Below, piece by piece: positions 24,164 to 37,100 of a DNA stretch of 64,000 nucleotides. The notes under the pieces are model-generated. The model had not been told where the DNA came from. It was given only the letters and a program-made list of their open reading frames with translations, and made no database searches. The number at the start of each line of letters is the position of its first letter. Position 1 is the first letter of the stretch. The position numbers and the translations under genes are program-made. The stretch comes from Anthonomus grandis grandis (taxonomy: Eukaryota > Arthropoda > Insecta > Coleoptera > Curculionidae). Location of the stretch: positions 40,341,127-40,405,126 of the forward strand of contig NC_065567.1 of assembly GCF_022605725.1 (NCBI RefSeq), in the 5' to 3' direction.

Positions 24164-26370
24164 CAGGGTGTCCCGGTTCATGTGGGAAATCTCTCGGATT
24201 CAGGTAGAACATCGAAAAATAATACCGAACGTTCCTATAAAAAAAATTCCTACAGGAATTCTTTACGAAGATACAGCCTCCTAAAGGACGCTGCTGTTTT
24301 TCATAAATTACTTTTAAACTACCCGGTAGAATTTAATAAAAATGTTAGGTGATGAACACTATTAGGGACCCCTTAAAATGACATCCTTAAAATACATTTA
24401 CCTTGTTTACTTTACCAGGGGCTGACTAGATTGTACACTTTAATGCGTATATTTTTAACACCCCGTATGTTAAAGTCTAAAAAAAATTAATTTGGATACC
24501 TTGAACCCTAGGCTAAAAAAAAGGTACTCTTGTACCGTTTTGGAGAAAAAAAATAATAAACAAGCCAATGTTTTTTTTTTTTTTTTTAATGAATTAAGTA
24601 CGCTAGTTATTTAAAGAACAGAGAAATTTCGATGTGAGTCATTTCATTTAAAATAATACATGTTCCTAAAAATAAAGTGGTGTCCTAAAAAATACTTTTA
24701 CAAAATAATTTAAAAAAAACCTATAATGAGTGTAGGTTTTTAATTAGAAAAAACAACTTACAAAAAAATGCCAAAAACCAAATATGTAAACAAAAGTTAA
24801 ATTCTTCAATACGAGCAATAAACAATTAATTATTAAAAACTTCATAAGTAGGTTCGACATGGACTCCGTGAACTCATAACACATTCGCGGGCACGACGAA
24901 TCGAGGACTGCTGCACTCACCACAATAACCCAAGATTGTTTTTTATATTATCACAATGAAATGTAATTCTTTGGAGCAGTTCTTCCCGAGTATCGACTGG
25001 GGTGGAATACACCAAGGTTTTGAGGTGACCCCATAGATAAAAATCTGATCGGGAGACCGAGGAGGCCAAGCAACAGGTCCTCCTCTACCTATCCAACGGT
25101 TTTCAAAAGTATTATTTAAGTGGTGTCTTACAGCAAGGCTAAAATGGGGTGGGGCTCCATCACGCATAAAATACATATCTCGGCGGGTTGCAAGGGGCAA
25201 ATCTTCTAATAAATCTGGAAGATTGTTCTGGAGGAACTCCAAATAAAGTTCTCCGTTTAAACGTGGTGGCAGTTCAAATGGCCCAATCAAAAAATTGCCA
25301 ATAATTCCTGCCCAGATATTTATTGATTGGAATTGATGTTGATGATGAGAAATAATAGTATCACGGGGATTTTCATCAGCCCATACATGCGAGTTATGTA
25401 AGTTTTCAATTCCATTTTTGGTAAACCCTGCTTCATCCGTAAAAAGAATCGTGCTGATAAAGTTAGGGTTATTTCTCTGCTGATCTAACAGCCAGTTTGC
25501 GAAGTGTATTTTAGGAGCAAAATCTCTGGGCAGTAGTTCATGCACTTTTTGTAAGTGATATGGGTACAACAGTTGTTCTTAAAGTACCATATGTACAATT
25601 GTTTTGGACGAATGAAGCTGAGCGGCTAATTTTCGAGTACTCGTTGTAGGAGTGTCAGCTACAGCGTCTAAAATATTTTCTTCCAATTGCACTGTACGTG
25701 CTGTTCTCCTCCGACCACCAATATTCTTTTTTTTTCAAAACATCCTAAAATTGCATTAAGGAAATTTAATAGTATTACTTCATTAAGTGGAAAACATAAA
25801 CCTAACAGTTTCCCTTAGACGTTGATCAACATGTTGAAATGTTTTCTGATCCGGAATAATGCGATTGGGAAATCTTTCTTCGTACAATCTTTTTGCTTCC
25901 AATGCATTGCAAGACGCCAGACCATACATATAATGCATATCTGCATACTCAATAAAAGTAAACTCCATATTTTGACGTAATTTAAATTAAAAGCTACCAA
26001 AAAATACAAAAATTAAAAAAATATTATCAAATAAAGGATGAATATGTTGACAAAGATTAGGTTTAAATGATAGGTATTTGCTAAATTTGGAGTATAGCAA
26101 CGTTTGTAACAATAATGCGTTCAAAAATGCAAAAATTCCGATAAATAAGTCAGGTACAATACAATTGGTTTACATTATTTTTTTAGTTTTTTTTATGTTT
26201 AGTTTTTATCTTAAGAATAACAAAAAAGAAATAAATGTATAATAAATAAGAAATATTTTGTAAAAGTATTTTTTAGGACACCACTGTATTTTTAGGAACA
26301 TGTATTATTTTAAATTAAATGACTTACATCGAAATTTCTCTGTTCTTTAAATAACTAGCGTAATTAATTC

Positions 26371-26402
<32 letters not shown>

Positions 26403-26829
26403 ATTGGCTCGTTTATTTTTTTTTCTCCAAAACGGTTCATTTTATCGATAATGAACAAGAGTACCTTTTTTTTAGGCTAGGGTTCAAGGTATCCAAATTT
26501 ATTTATTTTTAGACTTTAACATACAGGGTGTTAAAAATATACGCATTAAAGTGTACAACCTAGTCCGCCCCTGGTAAACAAGGTAAATGTATTTTAAGGA
26601 TGTCATTTTAAGAAGTCCCTAATAGTGTTTATCACCTAAAATTTTTATTAAATTCTACCGGATAGTTTTAATTTAAAGTAATTTATGAAAAACCAATTTC
26701 CAGTAGCTTCCAGTAGCTGTATCTTCGTAAAGAAGGCCTGTAGGAATTTTTTTTATAGGAACGTTTGGTATTATTTTTCGATGTTCTACCTGGATCCGAG
26801 AGATTTCCCACATGAACCGGGACACCCTG
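24164..26829 (-). mobile_element. Mariner-like element with ~550-bp TIRs (MLE-1)
   Basis: The ends read CAGGGTGTCCCGG and its reverse complement, flanked on both sides by TATA (the usual TA target duplication lies within it). The inverted repeats extend inward about 550 bases, to about 24710 and 26255, with only scattered differences. The inside carries a minus-strand transposase relic. It inserted into the RNase H region of the gypsy-type element and removed reading continuity. Confidence 0.85.
24943..25968 (-). pseudogene. Mariner-like transposase of MLE-1 (broken)
   Basis: The N-terminal piece (25968-25783) has a helix-turn-helix-like block with NALEAKRLYEERFPNR. The catalytic piece (25569-24943) has LFTDEAGF (first Asp), MRDGAPPHFS (second Asp) and WPPRSPD, after which a frameshift spoils the third motif. 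Between the pieces (25570-25782) are stops. The DGAPPHF and RWIGRGGPVAWPPRSPD blocks are shared with the transposase at 43500-44631. Both are of the mariner-related type with a probable D as third catalytic residue. Confidence 0.75.
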
Positions 26830-26833
26830 TATA

Positions 26834-28016
26834 TCTCGTACAGATTTACGTGACGCTGCTGACTATTGGAAATTAGTTATTCCTAAGGATAGGAGACACG
26901 AGGTTTTTGCAAGCTGCCACTGCTCGCCTTTAGGAGGTCATTTAGGTGTCTATAAGACTTATGCCAAGATAGGCAGATTATATTATTGGCCAGGGATGAG
27001 GTTGACCGTGGTAAAGTTTGTGAGACATTGTGTTACTTGTTAGAAAATCAAACCCGAACAAAAGAAGCCAGCAGGCTTAATGGTTTCTAATTTGGTCCCC
27101 AAACATTGTTGGCAGGTTGTGAGTATGGATTTATTCGGTCCTTTGCCTAAGAGTAAACGTGGCAATATGTATATATTTGAGGTCACTGATGTATTTAGTA
27201 AATTTAATCGTTTCTTTGCCATTAGGAAAGCTAATTCTGCTAAAATATGCAATATTTTTGAGGAACATATTTTTCTTTTTCACGTTATTAGGTGTGACAA
27301 TGGGGTACAGTTTAAGAGCAAAGAATTTCAAAATTTAGCAAAAAAATATGGATCTAAAATCATGTATAATCCCAATTATCATCCTTCTCCTAATGTTACA
27401 GAAAGAGTCAATTAGAGTACTAAAATCCATGTTAATTGCTTTTGCTTCGGAAAATCATAGAATATGGGATGAAAACCTAGCAGCTTTAGCTTGTGCAATT
27501 AATACAGCAACTCATGAAGTTACAAGTAAATTGCCTTACTTTATTAACTATGGTACTGAAATGATTTTGCATGCATCAGAATTTTTTCAATATAGGGACG
27601 TTAACCAAAATATAGTTTCTGATCAATCTCAGGGGAATTCCATTAAAAGGGTTGAATCTTTAGGGAAGCTAAGGGAATTTGTATCGAAGAAATCATTACA
27701 AGCAGGCCAGAAATCTAGGGATCAATATAACTTAAGACGTGGAAATGTAGAATTCAATATTGGTGATTTAGTTTGGAAAAGATTGTATGCATTGTCAGAT
27801 GCAGGGAACTATTTTACTGCTAAGTTGGCAGGTAAATTTGAAGGTCCTTTTAGGGTGAAAAATAAAGTGGGTTACTGCATTTATGAACTTGAGGATTGCA
27901 TGGGAAATCAAAAGGGAATTGGCATGTGCAAGATCTTAAACCTTATTATGATGAAGTTGGAAACTAACTACCTATTTAATTTATTTATTTTTTATTTTCA
28001 ATTGCCTATTACTTAA
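26834..28016 (+). pseudogene. Gypsy-type integrase (broken)
   Basis: The sequence resumes after the mariner with the zinc-binding domain (GGHLGVYKTYAKIGRLYYWP, then CVTC), one stop, then the core. The core shows VVSMDLFGPLP (first Asp, ~27125), VIRCDNGVQF (second Asp, ~27296) and NVTERVN (Glu, ~27405), a DDE arrangement. A stop and frame change at ~27415 leads to the C-terminal part, with a chromodomain-less tail containing GDLVWKRLY and KLAGKFEGPFRV. The C-terminal block is the SH3-like DNA-binding domain of gypsy integrases. It is inactive. Confidence 0.75.
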
Positions 28017-28130
28017 ATCAATAGATAATTAAATTTAATTTGGATTGTAGTGTAATTATTTTCTTAATTGGCTATACATCTATAAATAAGTATTTAAAAA
28101 AAAAAAATTTTTTAGAAAAAAATTTTTTTT

Positions 28131-28149
28131 GGGGGGAAAAGAGGGTATC
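28131..28149 (+). promoter_or_regulatory. Polypurine tract of the gypsy-type element
   Basis: GGGGGGAAAAGAGGG stands directly before TGTTACAGG at 28150. This is the standard plus-strand primer position next to a 3' LTR. Confidence 0.6.
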
Positions 28150-28176
28150 TGTTACAGGTTAAAATTGGCATTTTAT

Positions 28177-28893
28177 ACTCATTATTAAAAGCACTGATTA
28201 CAGTTATATTTTCAAAATAGATATTTTACAAATATTAATGATTGGTACTAGTAATGCCCTCTCTGTAATAGCCTCCCAAGTAACCCATAGTTCTGTTCTC
28301 TAGCCATTTCAAATTACAGTATTCTTTTTTTTAATGACACATTTAGTATTGTACATTCCAGCTTCCTATTGTACTGGTTGTTAATGAAATTTTATTTATA
28401 CTCTTATAAAACCTGGTTCTGGACTAAAGAAATATTTTAGAATTTAAATTATATCCAATATTGATTATTCCATACTTTATTTATTTCTTTTATAATAAAT
28501 AATGATTAATTGGGCATGTACAATTGTGCATGTTGTACTGTCCATAGTACAATAACTGATTTTGGCTTGACCATACCAGATATGCTGGTTGATTTTACTC
28601 CGACTGACCTATCTAATTTTTGTCTCTTTTTATCTTATGTAAATATTAGTTTTCTTGGAAGATAGCAAGAAGTTGGTTGAAGCTGGTCTAGGGAAAATCG
28701 AAATTGAGTGTCATAGTGACACATATTTTCATTGCCAACTTCCTTGGGCCATAAATTTAGTTATTTATTTTTTTATAAAGGGTTTTACGGTCGATTGGCA
28801 ATACATTTTGTGCGTGATTGCTTAAATACGGGTTTAACCTCTGCGCTCGTCCCTTTTTCCAGACCGCCATCATGAAGTGAAGAGTGCTTTAGT
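28177..28893. other. Probable 3' LTR body of gypsy-type element
   Basis: AT-rich DNA after the LTR start. The right end of the LTR was not found; no second copy of the left-side terminus occurs here. Confidence 0.35.
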
Positions 28894-30413
28894 CAGGGTT
28901 GCCAGGTGTGGCGCATTTGCGCCAAAGTGGCGCTTTTAAATTTCAAATGGTGTGTAAAATTTTGGTACATGCGCCGGGCGCCTAAAGTGGCGCTTTTGTA
29001 TTTTGTATCGTGCACCTTGACTGTAAACTAGTCAAAAGAAGCATTGGTTTTGGTTGGTTCTTAATACTATTAATGTCATAAACAAATCCAACTACCAAAA
29101 GGGATCGTCTGCCATTCGCCTTTGAATGAGAGTGAACGTAAACTGGACTTTAGCACTACAGATGCTTATGACAACTTTGCTCGTCAACCGTCAAACCGTG
29201 ACAGTTGTCATGTTGACAGTTGACATGGCGGCAACATTATTGTTTGTGGTTTGTGTTTTGAATTGAAATTGATTGATTTTGCTTTATATATAGGATGTTT
29301 TTTTTTGTTAAATATTTTAGAATATTTAATTTAGAAATATGTAATATTTTTGTTGTCATTATTTTTATGAAAAAAGTTATTTTGTAGAATTCCCATTTAT
29401 TTTATTCCTATATTTTTTTTAAAATAAAGTATATGAGTATTTAAACACATTTGTTTGTGATTACAAAAAAAAAACAAATGAAAATTAGGTAATTACTATT
29501 ATATTTAATAAAATAATAAATATGTATATCTATACCGGGTGCTGCATCTCATTACGCACCATAGGAATTACAATGCAAAAATAAAGAAATAGAAATTCCT
29601 GTCTCCCTAATTGCTTTAGCTAAAAAGTTTATAGGACCTTTTTGGTAGCAAATTAATTTTGTTATAAGAAGGTATTTTTATAAAACAAGATATTTGAATC
29701 GTTGAGGCAAAATTGTCGAAAATGTTCTTTCCCTTTTCTCTTTCCATCACCTGTTTGCTAATTAAGAAACAAACATTACCTTTTTTGAAACTTTACAGTA
29801 TCAAATTTCTTAAATGATTTATTCTATACAGGAAAAAGTAAAGATGATAAAACTTTATTATTCTGGAACTAGTACACGGGAAATAAGTGCTTTATTTATA
29901 AAATAGTTATGAAATAGTGTAATTATTAGTTTAAACTTTGTACAGTAGTTTATTGCAAATAAATATTGTTATTACATAATATGACAGATTTTTGAAGTTT
30001 CAAAAAAGGTAATGTTTGTTTCTTAATTAGCAAACAGGTGATGGGAGGGGAAAAGGGAAAGAATATTTTCGACGATTTTGCCTCCACGATTCAAAAATCT
30101 TGTTTTATAAAAATTCGTTCTTATAGCAAAATTAATTTGCTACAACAAAGGTCCTATAGACTTTTTAGCTAAAATAATTAGGGAAGCAGGAATTTCTATT
30201 TCTTTATTTTTGCATTGTAATTCCTATGGTGCGTAATGAGATGCAGCACCCGGTATAGGAAACTGTGAATAAAAGGAAATCCACGTTTATCCAATATTTG
30301 AAACTTCCGCTAATTTTTTAATAGTTTTTGTGTCCTGTCAAAAGGTGGCGCTTTGGTGGCGCATTTTAGTGTCAAAACTGGCGCGTGACAGTTAGTAATA
30401 CCTGGCAACACTG
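28894..30413. mobile_element. Non-autonomous hAT element
   Basis: The left end is CAGGGTTGCCAGGT and the right end is the reverse complement of CAGTGTTGCCAGGT. Both are flanked by a perfect 8-bp target duplication GCTTTAGT (28886-28893 and 30414-30421), the signature of hAT transposons. Short GGCGC-containing repeats crowd both subterminal regions. There is no transposase gene. A MITE at 29535-30253 is nested inside. Confidence 0.85.
29535..30253. mobile_element. Long-TIR MITE nested in the hAT element
   Basis: The ends are CCGGGTGCTGCATCTCATTA and its reverse complement, flanked by TATA on both sides. The inverted repeats run about 280 bases inward, with shared blocks such as TTCTTAATTAGCAAACAGGTG. 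The centre is a short AT-rich loop. Type of ends and TA-containing target suggest a Tc1/mariner-dependent MITE. Confidence 0.82.
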
Positions 30414-30421
30414 GCTTTAGT

Positions 30422-32987
30422 TCTTTTTGAAATTCGTGTGAATTTTACCCATATGGGGATATAATTGACTAAATGTGGTGATAGTAAATCAACTTTTTGG
30501 GCGTAATGCTATAATTTGTTTTTTTGTTGAATTTACTGGCCTTTATGGCGATTTAAAACCTAATAATTTTTCACGTGCCCTCGAACATCGGCAAAATGGC
30601 GGTCCTGATTGGCATTGGCAGGGGATAATTTAATTAACAAGTAGGTATTCTTGAATTTATCAAAAGGGTTGTTTTTTTTCTTTTGGCTACTAGAGCTACA
30701 TAACATGGATTTTGGACGGATTTTTTTTGTACGGACCTTTTTCGGCGGGACGACGGGAATTTCTTCATGCCACATGGTATTTTTATTTTGGGGTTATGTA
30801 CTCTACTGGCTCTAATCTAGAGGAGATTTTAAACAACTGTGAGCTATCGTCTAACCTGGACCACTACCAGCGCTTGGCGTATTGTGAGGTGGAAGAGGTG
30901 AAGCTTGGAAGCCTGCAGTTTTTCTTCGACTGGGAATTGAATGTATGGGAGAGTCTCGAATCTGAAGTAGTCTGCTGTGTGTGCTAAGTGACACAACATA
31001 ATTTTTTTTTTCATTCACTTATTTTATTTTATTTTTATTATCACAACTTTTATCTATTGAGTTGAGATGCATACATATATGACTTTACAGACTAGGTTAG
31101 GAGATGTAATTATTTTAATAATCCAAGGCCCACCAGGTTCGACTGTACTTGTCTCAAAAGTTTATTTAAAATTTTATTGTGTAAAATACGCTTTAAAATG
31201 TGGTTTATTACCTGTCAGAGTTGTTCTTAGCCAATGGGTCGCTACAATCCAAATTCACTCAACAGTCATCCTTCTTATATTGTTAGACATAAACTTGAAC
31301 ATCACATAAAAATAATAAAAAAAACAATATTTACTGTTCTGTCAACTTTTGGCAATAATAAAATATACTCACCGGGGAACTTCCGTTCCCTTGCATCATC
31401 TCAGTCAACATCAATTTACACAATGTCACATTTCAATATATACATATGTCAAACATGTTATCTTCCTTTATTTGACGACTAGCTAGTGTCACCTAGAATA
31501 GTAAGGACTTTCCCAGACGCTCCACTGCCGCTAAACAGTAAGCATCTCAACGAATTAGACAAAGGATATATTTCTACTATATCCTTCTGTTTATTCGTGT
31601 CAATCGAGCCCCAGGTAAGGCCCCCAGTCTTACCAGACAGCACTCGAGGAATTGCGCATTCGTTCCTAATTGAACAGAGGCTTTCACACCTACTTGTGCG
31701 GGCATCTTCAAGATGCGCAAACAGATCTATACAAACTTCTCATAATGGCCACATATCTACTTAAGATCAACTATTTCTCACATATTCACCACTATTAAAT
31801 TTAGCAGCCTGGTTTAACCAGTAAACACAACTCTTTTTCCAACATAACAACATACACACATTTCTCTCAAACGTTGCTTTCTGACTAACTGGCCAATTAA
31901 TATTTTTGGGTGTCCTCTTGACTCAATGAATATTAAAGATCTTTAGCAATATACGTTATTTTAAATATATCAAGTTAATAAGTGATTATGGAATTAATTA
32001 AATTGAGATAGAATTATTATAGATCATTAAAAGAGTTTTGTTTTAAATGAGAATACATATATTAAAATATAAAATAAAAAAAATATAATATAATAAAATG
32101 ATAAAAATAAAATATGTTTTACATTTGACATTATTTAATCGATGCTATTTTATTATTGAATATTACTGATAAGAGTACGTATATATGTGACAAGTGACTC
32201 CTGTGAGGTAAGACGCAGCCGGCTTCGTAGTACTACGAGTATATACTTGGGTTATATTATTTATTTTCAGACTACTCCTAAGATGTCAAATTTTCTCAGA
32301 TTAGCTAGTAAATATTAGAGTAAAATAATAAAAGGGTAATTTTGATTGGGGAAGCTTTAACAGTTAGGGTTTTCTTTTTTTTTGATTAGGTCAATGTCCG
32401 TGGCGGGATATACCGGGCCACGTAAATTGTTAGTTTAATTCGAATTGAATCTTCATTCCCCAAAAGGTTCGGGTGTAACATAATTTATTTTATTTTGACA
32501 ACCACACTTTTGATTTTTTTTTTTTTTTTTTAGATATATTTCTTATAGATATATTTCTTATAAGCATGGTTACGAATGACAGTGCAACCATTTTGGAAAA
32601 TTTAATTTTATGGCACGTTATCTGTTGACAACTTTGTTTTTCTTGTAATTAGAAACTTAACCGTTGTAGTTCCTTATTACCAACTTAAATAATTATTCCT
32701 CTTAAAGATAAATAAAATAACATAACATAATTCGCTGTGATAATCAAGACTTAAATAAATTGTTATTTTCTGTTGTTATTTTGTTTTTCACTTGAGTTGA
32801 GTGGGTTAGAATATCATAGGTAATTTGGAAACAATAGTGTATACCGACTTGACCTTGATTTTGTTTTCCAAGTTTCGTTTTGAACTTGCCTAAATAAATT
32901 TTGATAAATATTGGGCGTCCATTAGGATTATATAAAGTCCAAAACTTGGTGGCGCCATACTGACTTTGACATTTATTTGGGTAACTC
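30422..32987. other. No gene recognised
   Basis: Several open frames (for example 30712-30987 plus strand) have no recognisable domain. The segment about 31360-31760 is GC-richer and could be part of an LTR. A run of T lies at 32517-32533. Confidence 0.4.
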
Positions 32988-33017
32988 TTGGGTTGGGTTG
33001 GGTTGGGTTGGGTTGGG
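32988..33017 (+). repeat. (TTGGG)6 tandem repeat
   Basis: Six perfect TTGGG units followed by TTA. It resembles a telomere-type pentamer but is very short. Confidence 0.9.
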
Positions 33018-33780
33018 TTACTACCTAAGAAATTTTGGTTCATTTGGTTGAGAAAGAAGCTAAAACTTACATCGGCTTGAGCTAGCAGCATTGTCAAGGA
33101 TTCCTTCTCTGGGCGTTTCAGGTAAGAGGGGTTAGGTTCCTCCAGGCATCAAACAACTTTTGGAGACCCTCTTAAGGCCATAAACCATTCACTATTTTTA
33201 GTACTTCTTTTCTTTTGATTAACTTGGGCATTCATCGCTTTCCCCTTTCATTTCATTTAGAAAAAAAAAATATAACAACGTGTTACCATATTATACCTTT
33301 TGGATTAAATGGGGAAAAAAGTTTTTTTCAAAAAAAGCCAGACAGAGTTTTAAATTTATCCGACTGCATATTTTTATAATAATTTTCTGCTGCTCCAATT
33401 CCTTTACCACTAATTTTAAGCCCATTATCAACTCAACCATATTTCTATATTCGTTTAAAATGTGGTTTTACAAATAGGTTGAAGATGGTCCAATATAAAA
33501 TGTTGCATTTAAATCTATTAACTATACGAAATTAAAAGAGAAATATGTAGCTGCTTAAACTATGACTAGTGGCACTTTTATTTTATCAAAAGAAGCGCCA
33601 AAATAGCTTATCTATATGGAACTAACTATAGATATATAGGCCAATTAAAATATATTTGTAAATATTGAAAATATTGTTAGTAAAAGCTAAGTCGCTGAGC
33701 ATTAATTTATAAAAAAAATTATAGTATACTGATATTAATAATGCCTGACAAGTTAAAATATCGAAAACTCAAAACAACAA
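33018..33780. other. No gene recognised
   Basis: AT-rich DNA without a recognised gene. The part after about 33680 resembles the DNA next to the Tc1 relic at 12890. Confidence 0.35.
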
Positions 33781-34190
33781 ACGTGAGGTTAATACAAAAG
33801 AAAAAGTGTTTTTAAATAGAGTCTATAAAACCTCCCTCTTAATGACAGCTCCACATTTGCTTTTAATTAATATGTCAATGTCCTTTTGCTCAATTTGTAG
33901 TTATTGCTCTTCAGCAATTTTTTTTGTCTGGATTCCCTGATTCGCCTTTCCAACATATTCCAAATGTGGTCGCTCGATAGGATTTAAGTCAGGGAATAGC
34001 GCAGGCCATGGCAATACCTAGTATTCTTGCAACATGAGGACATACTGAGTACAAGTGTTATTTCTAAAGGAAAATAAACCTTTCATTCTATTGCTCTTGT
34101 TGAACCAGTATGTCTTTCTCTTACATAACCAGTCCCTTTAAATTTCTGCTACACATTGTACTGAATACATTTTTAACCAAGTACGTCTTG
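33780..34190 (-). pseudogene. Second Tc1-like transposase fragment
   Basis: The minus strand reads WPALFPDLNPIERPHLEYV near 33955-34010, the same block as in the relic at 12890-13745. The flanking DNA is alike in both. Only the C-terminal third is present, with stops. Confidence 0.6.
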
Positions 34191-37100
34191 AGGAATTTAA
34201 ACTATTTATTTAGTATAAACAAGAATAACTTGATATGATGAATGTGATAAGGAATATTTTTGGACGAACTTCGAACAAATAATAAGCCCAATATATCTTG
34301 AAAATGAATTTTTTCCTCTAAAAATAAAACGTCTTTTTTCCTTGTCTCCTGGAGCATTTGTGTTTTTGAATTAAACTAAACTAGATTCTACGAGATTCTA
34401 CTATTGTTACCATAGTTGAGTTTGGCACGCCCAACATTTAACCAATAACCATGACTTCAGATACGCACATAATAAAATTACTTATTACGAATTTATTCCT
34501 GGTTACGGACAATAATTATGATGCGACAGGACCGTACTAAAATTGCAAAATGTTTTATATCCGATGGTTAAATAGTCTTTTGGTTTCATTTGGATTTACG
34601 TTAATGATTATAATTTTCTTCCTTTAAGAAAAATGCATATTATTAGTTCACTAAAATGTAAGTTTTTTTATTTTGAAATTACTAATGATTTAATATGATT
34701 TTTCTTGTGATAGATACGAAGACTTACTTATTTATCATCCGCCTTAAGAATATGCCACAAAAGTTTGTCGAAAAAGTAATAGCAGTAGGACACATGTTTT
34801 GCACACACCGTAAACTGTTAAGTACATTAGCGGCACTTCCTCTGCCAAGAAGAAAGGAAAGAGAGGAACGTATGCGATGCATGAAGTGAATAATAATAAA
34901 GGCAACGAAAAACTGCTTTAGCGCTTTACCAAAAGTTTTATTCCAGGACGGATTCGTTTTCTAGTTAACATCAAGTTAACATTTTAACCCTTGTTTAGTA
35001 ATATTTATATGCAAGATATTTTTTAAATTGATTTATAAAACCAACTGGCAAACATTGCCTTATTATTATACATAATTATTATAGAGACCCCATATTACCG
35101 ATGTATACATTTTATAGATCTAGCTTAAAGAAAGGCCGCAAAGAATTAGACAAATTCTATAGAGTTCATATATTTTTAATATATACATAAAATCAGCACT
35201 GATTAAGAAAGGAATATTTGCATTTTAACAGTCCTATTATATTTAAATTAAAAAAAATAACACTACTATTTATTAAGTATTGCTTAAACATTTAAAATAT
35301 TTTTAGAGTTTATGTCTAATTTATCTAATTACTTTATTTTTAATTATCGATAAATTAAAATAAAGAAATATTTGTATCTTGATTCCTGTGTAGAAGGAAA
35401 ATCCAATATAATGTAGAATTTAGTTTAAAAGCAGCCTTCTATAAGCTTTTAAAAATGTGGCAAAGATTTGTAAACCAGTCATCGTATGTACCGTAATATT
35501 ATTTTTTAGGTTTCAAAATTTATTGATATAGGTAAATAAATATATAAAACTGTAAATACTAGATGGTCTTTATATAAATTGTTAATTAACAGTTAAATAA
35601 TATTGTTGAAAAGTCTACTATGAATCTGACGTTAAAACGGAGTGTATGGTTTAGTAGGGTGTTTTAAAATTAGTACTATGCATTCCAATAATTAAGATTT
35701 TAGTAATATAATTTTGACAAGAAAAAGACTTACATTATAGATATGGTATAATTAAACATATTTGGTATTAAATTAGTATTCTTTTTTACTTTTTTTCGTA
35801 TTTGTTTATTAAGTTATTCATATAAAATAATATAATTTTAAATCACCCTATTTATTAGTTTAGATCAGATAACTTTTACGAATAACATTTGAACGTAGTT
35901 CAACTTTTGCCTTTTCCATATTTATTAATAATAGCTTTATAATATTTTATTCAAAGTACCTTAAAAATGATCAATTATCTTATAGAAAACATAAAAATCA
36001 AGGACTATAGTTAAATTATAGTTTTTACTTTTGAGTTATTGTTGTTAATATGATATAATCAAAGAAATGTATTAGAGGGTTGTTATTTTTAAGACCATAA
36101 ATCTTGCATTTAAATACGGTGTGTAGATCAAAAAGTTACGAAGTAAGTATTTATATAAAATTGGACTATATACATATAGTAAGCTGAATAATATACTGAG
36201 GAAAATCAAACTAATATTCGAATAAGATTTTTTTAGGAGGCTTTCAAGTAAGGAAAAAATTATGTAGTAAGTCCCTAAATATTTTTTTAATTTAAAAAAA
36301 GATTTGTATTGACTTGCTATTTTATTACGCAAGCTACAAATAAAAGGAAATATATTATAATTTTAGAGAATTATAAATAAATTAACATAAATAAACTTTT
36401 AAAAAAAATGTAGCTTTTCTTTTAGTGACAAAATATTAAAAATTAATGACATGACCTTATTAAATACTTTGGTATACCGAATTGAAGAATACGGCTACAT
36501 CAAAAATTAATATCGGCAGGAGGTAAATTAACGACGATCTTAAAAAAAATTATTATTACTTCAGTTAATAATTATTGAACAAGTTTGATATAATTTGTTT
36601 TGACTAGAGAGAAATCTCTCTTTCATTCACTTTATTCGATACTTAACAATACTTAGTTCTGTGATCGCTGTATTAAGTTGCAAATACTAATTGCTTTGTT
36701 CTAGAAAAAGTCTTTTTGGAACCAGTAATTCAGCTAACATAATATGAATAATATATTAATTTTTTTTCTATGCTCTCCATTTTCATTTCCTGTTTTTCGG
36801 TATTTACTGGCTGTGTTCCAGACATACTATAACATTCTGCTTATTTTTTAATTACGTCAAAATTAAGCCCACTCATTGTAACAAACGTCACTATAAAGTC
36901 AGTTGTTTTCTTAGCCACAACAGGTCAATATTTAAACGTTTGCCTATATAGGTCATGTGATAACATTAACTGCTTCATACTTTCACTAAAATTGAGAGAA
37001 TCTTCTTGCAAAGTTAAGTTTAGAAACTCGTCGAGTTTTTGTGTTTACTCCTTGTTACTTGGACTAAAAAGAGAGGCATTCAGAAATATCTCCACTTTTG

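Larger units (their letters stand above)
20701..28176 (+). mobile_element. Decayed Ty3/gypsy element, split by a mariner
   Basis: The coding order gag, protease/RT, integrase runs on the plus strand. A polypurine tract is followed at 28150 by TGTTACAGG, the expected start of a 3' LTR. The left boundary at 20701-20727 ends in CCTGTAACA and is the exact reverse complement (27 bases) of 28150-28176. This suggests LTRs with long inverted tips, both copies being truncated. The element at 24164-26829 interrupts its RNase H region. Stops and frameshifts make it inactive. Confidence 0.65.

Noticed and set aside
24160..26833. Direct repeats suggesting a CRISPR-like or tandem array
   Set aside because: The repeated segments are the two long inverted repeats of one mariner-like element.
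30560..31764. Several 70-92 codon frames
   Set aside because: They overlap on both strands, show no domain, and one includes a T-rich low-complexity start. Not enough to call genes.
28150..32478. Possible very long 3' LTR ending in GTGTAACA at about 32478
   Set aside because: The 5' side ends in TTAACCTGTAACA, which differs from the candidate end, so the two cannot be the same LTR.
32744..33097. 117-codon minus-strand frame
   Set aside because: Its Pro/Thr/Gln run is the (TTGGG)6 repeat read backward; the rest is AT-rich and without motifs.
36072..36332. 86-codon hydrophobic minus-strand frame
   Set aside because: The hydrophobic composition follows from T-rich DNA; no promoter, splice site or homology is visible.
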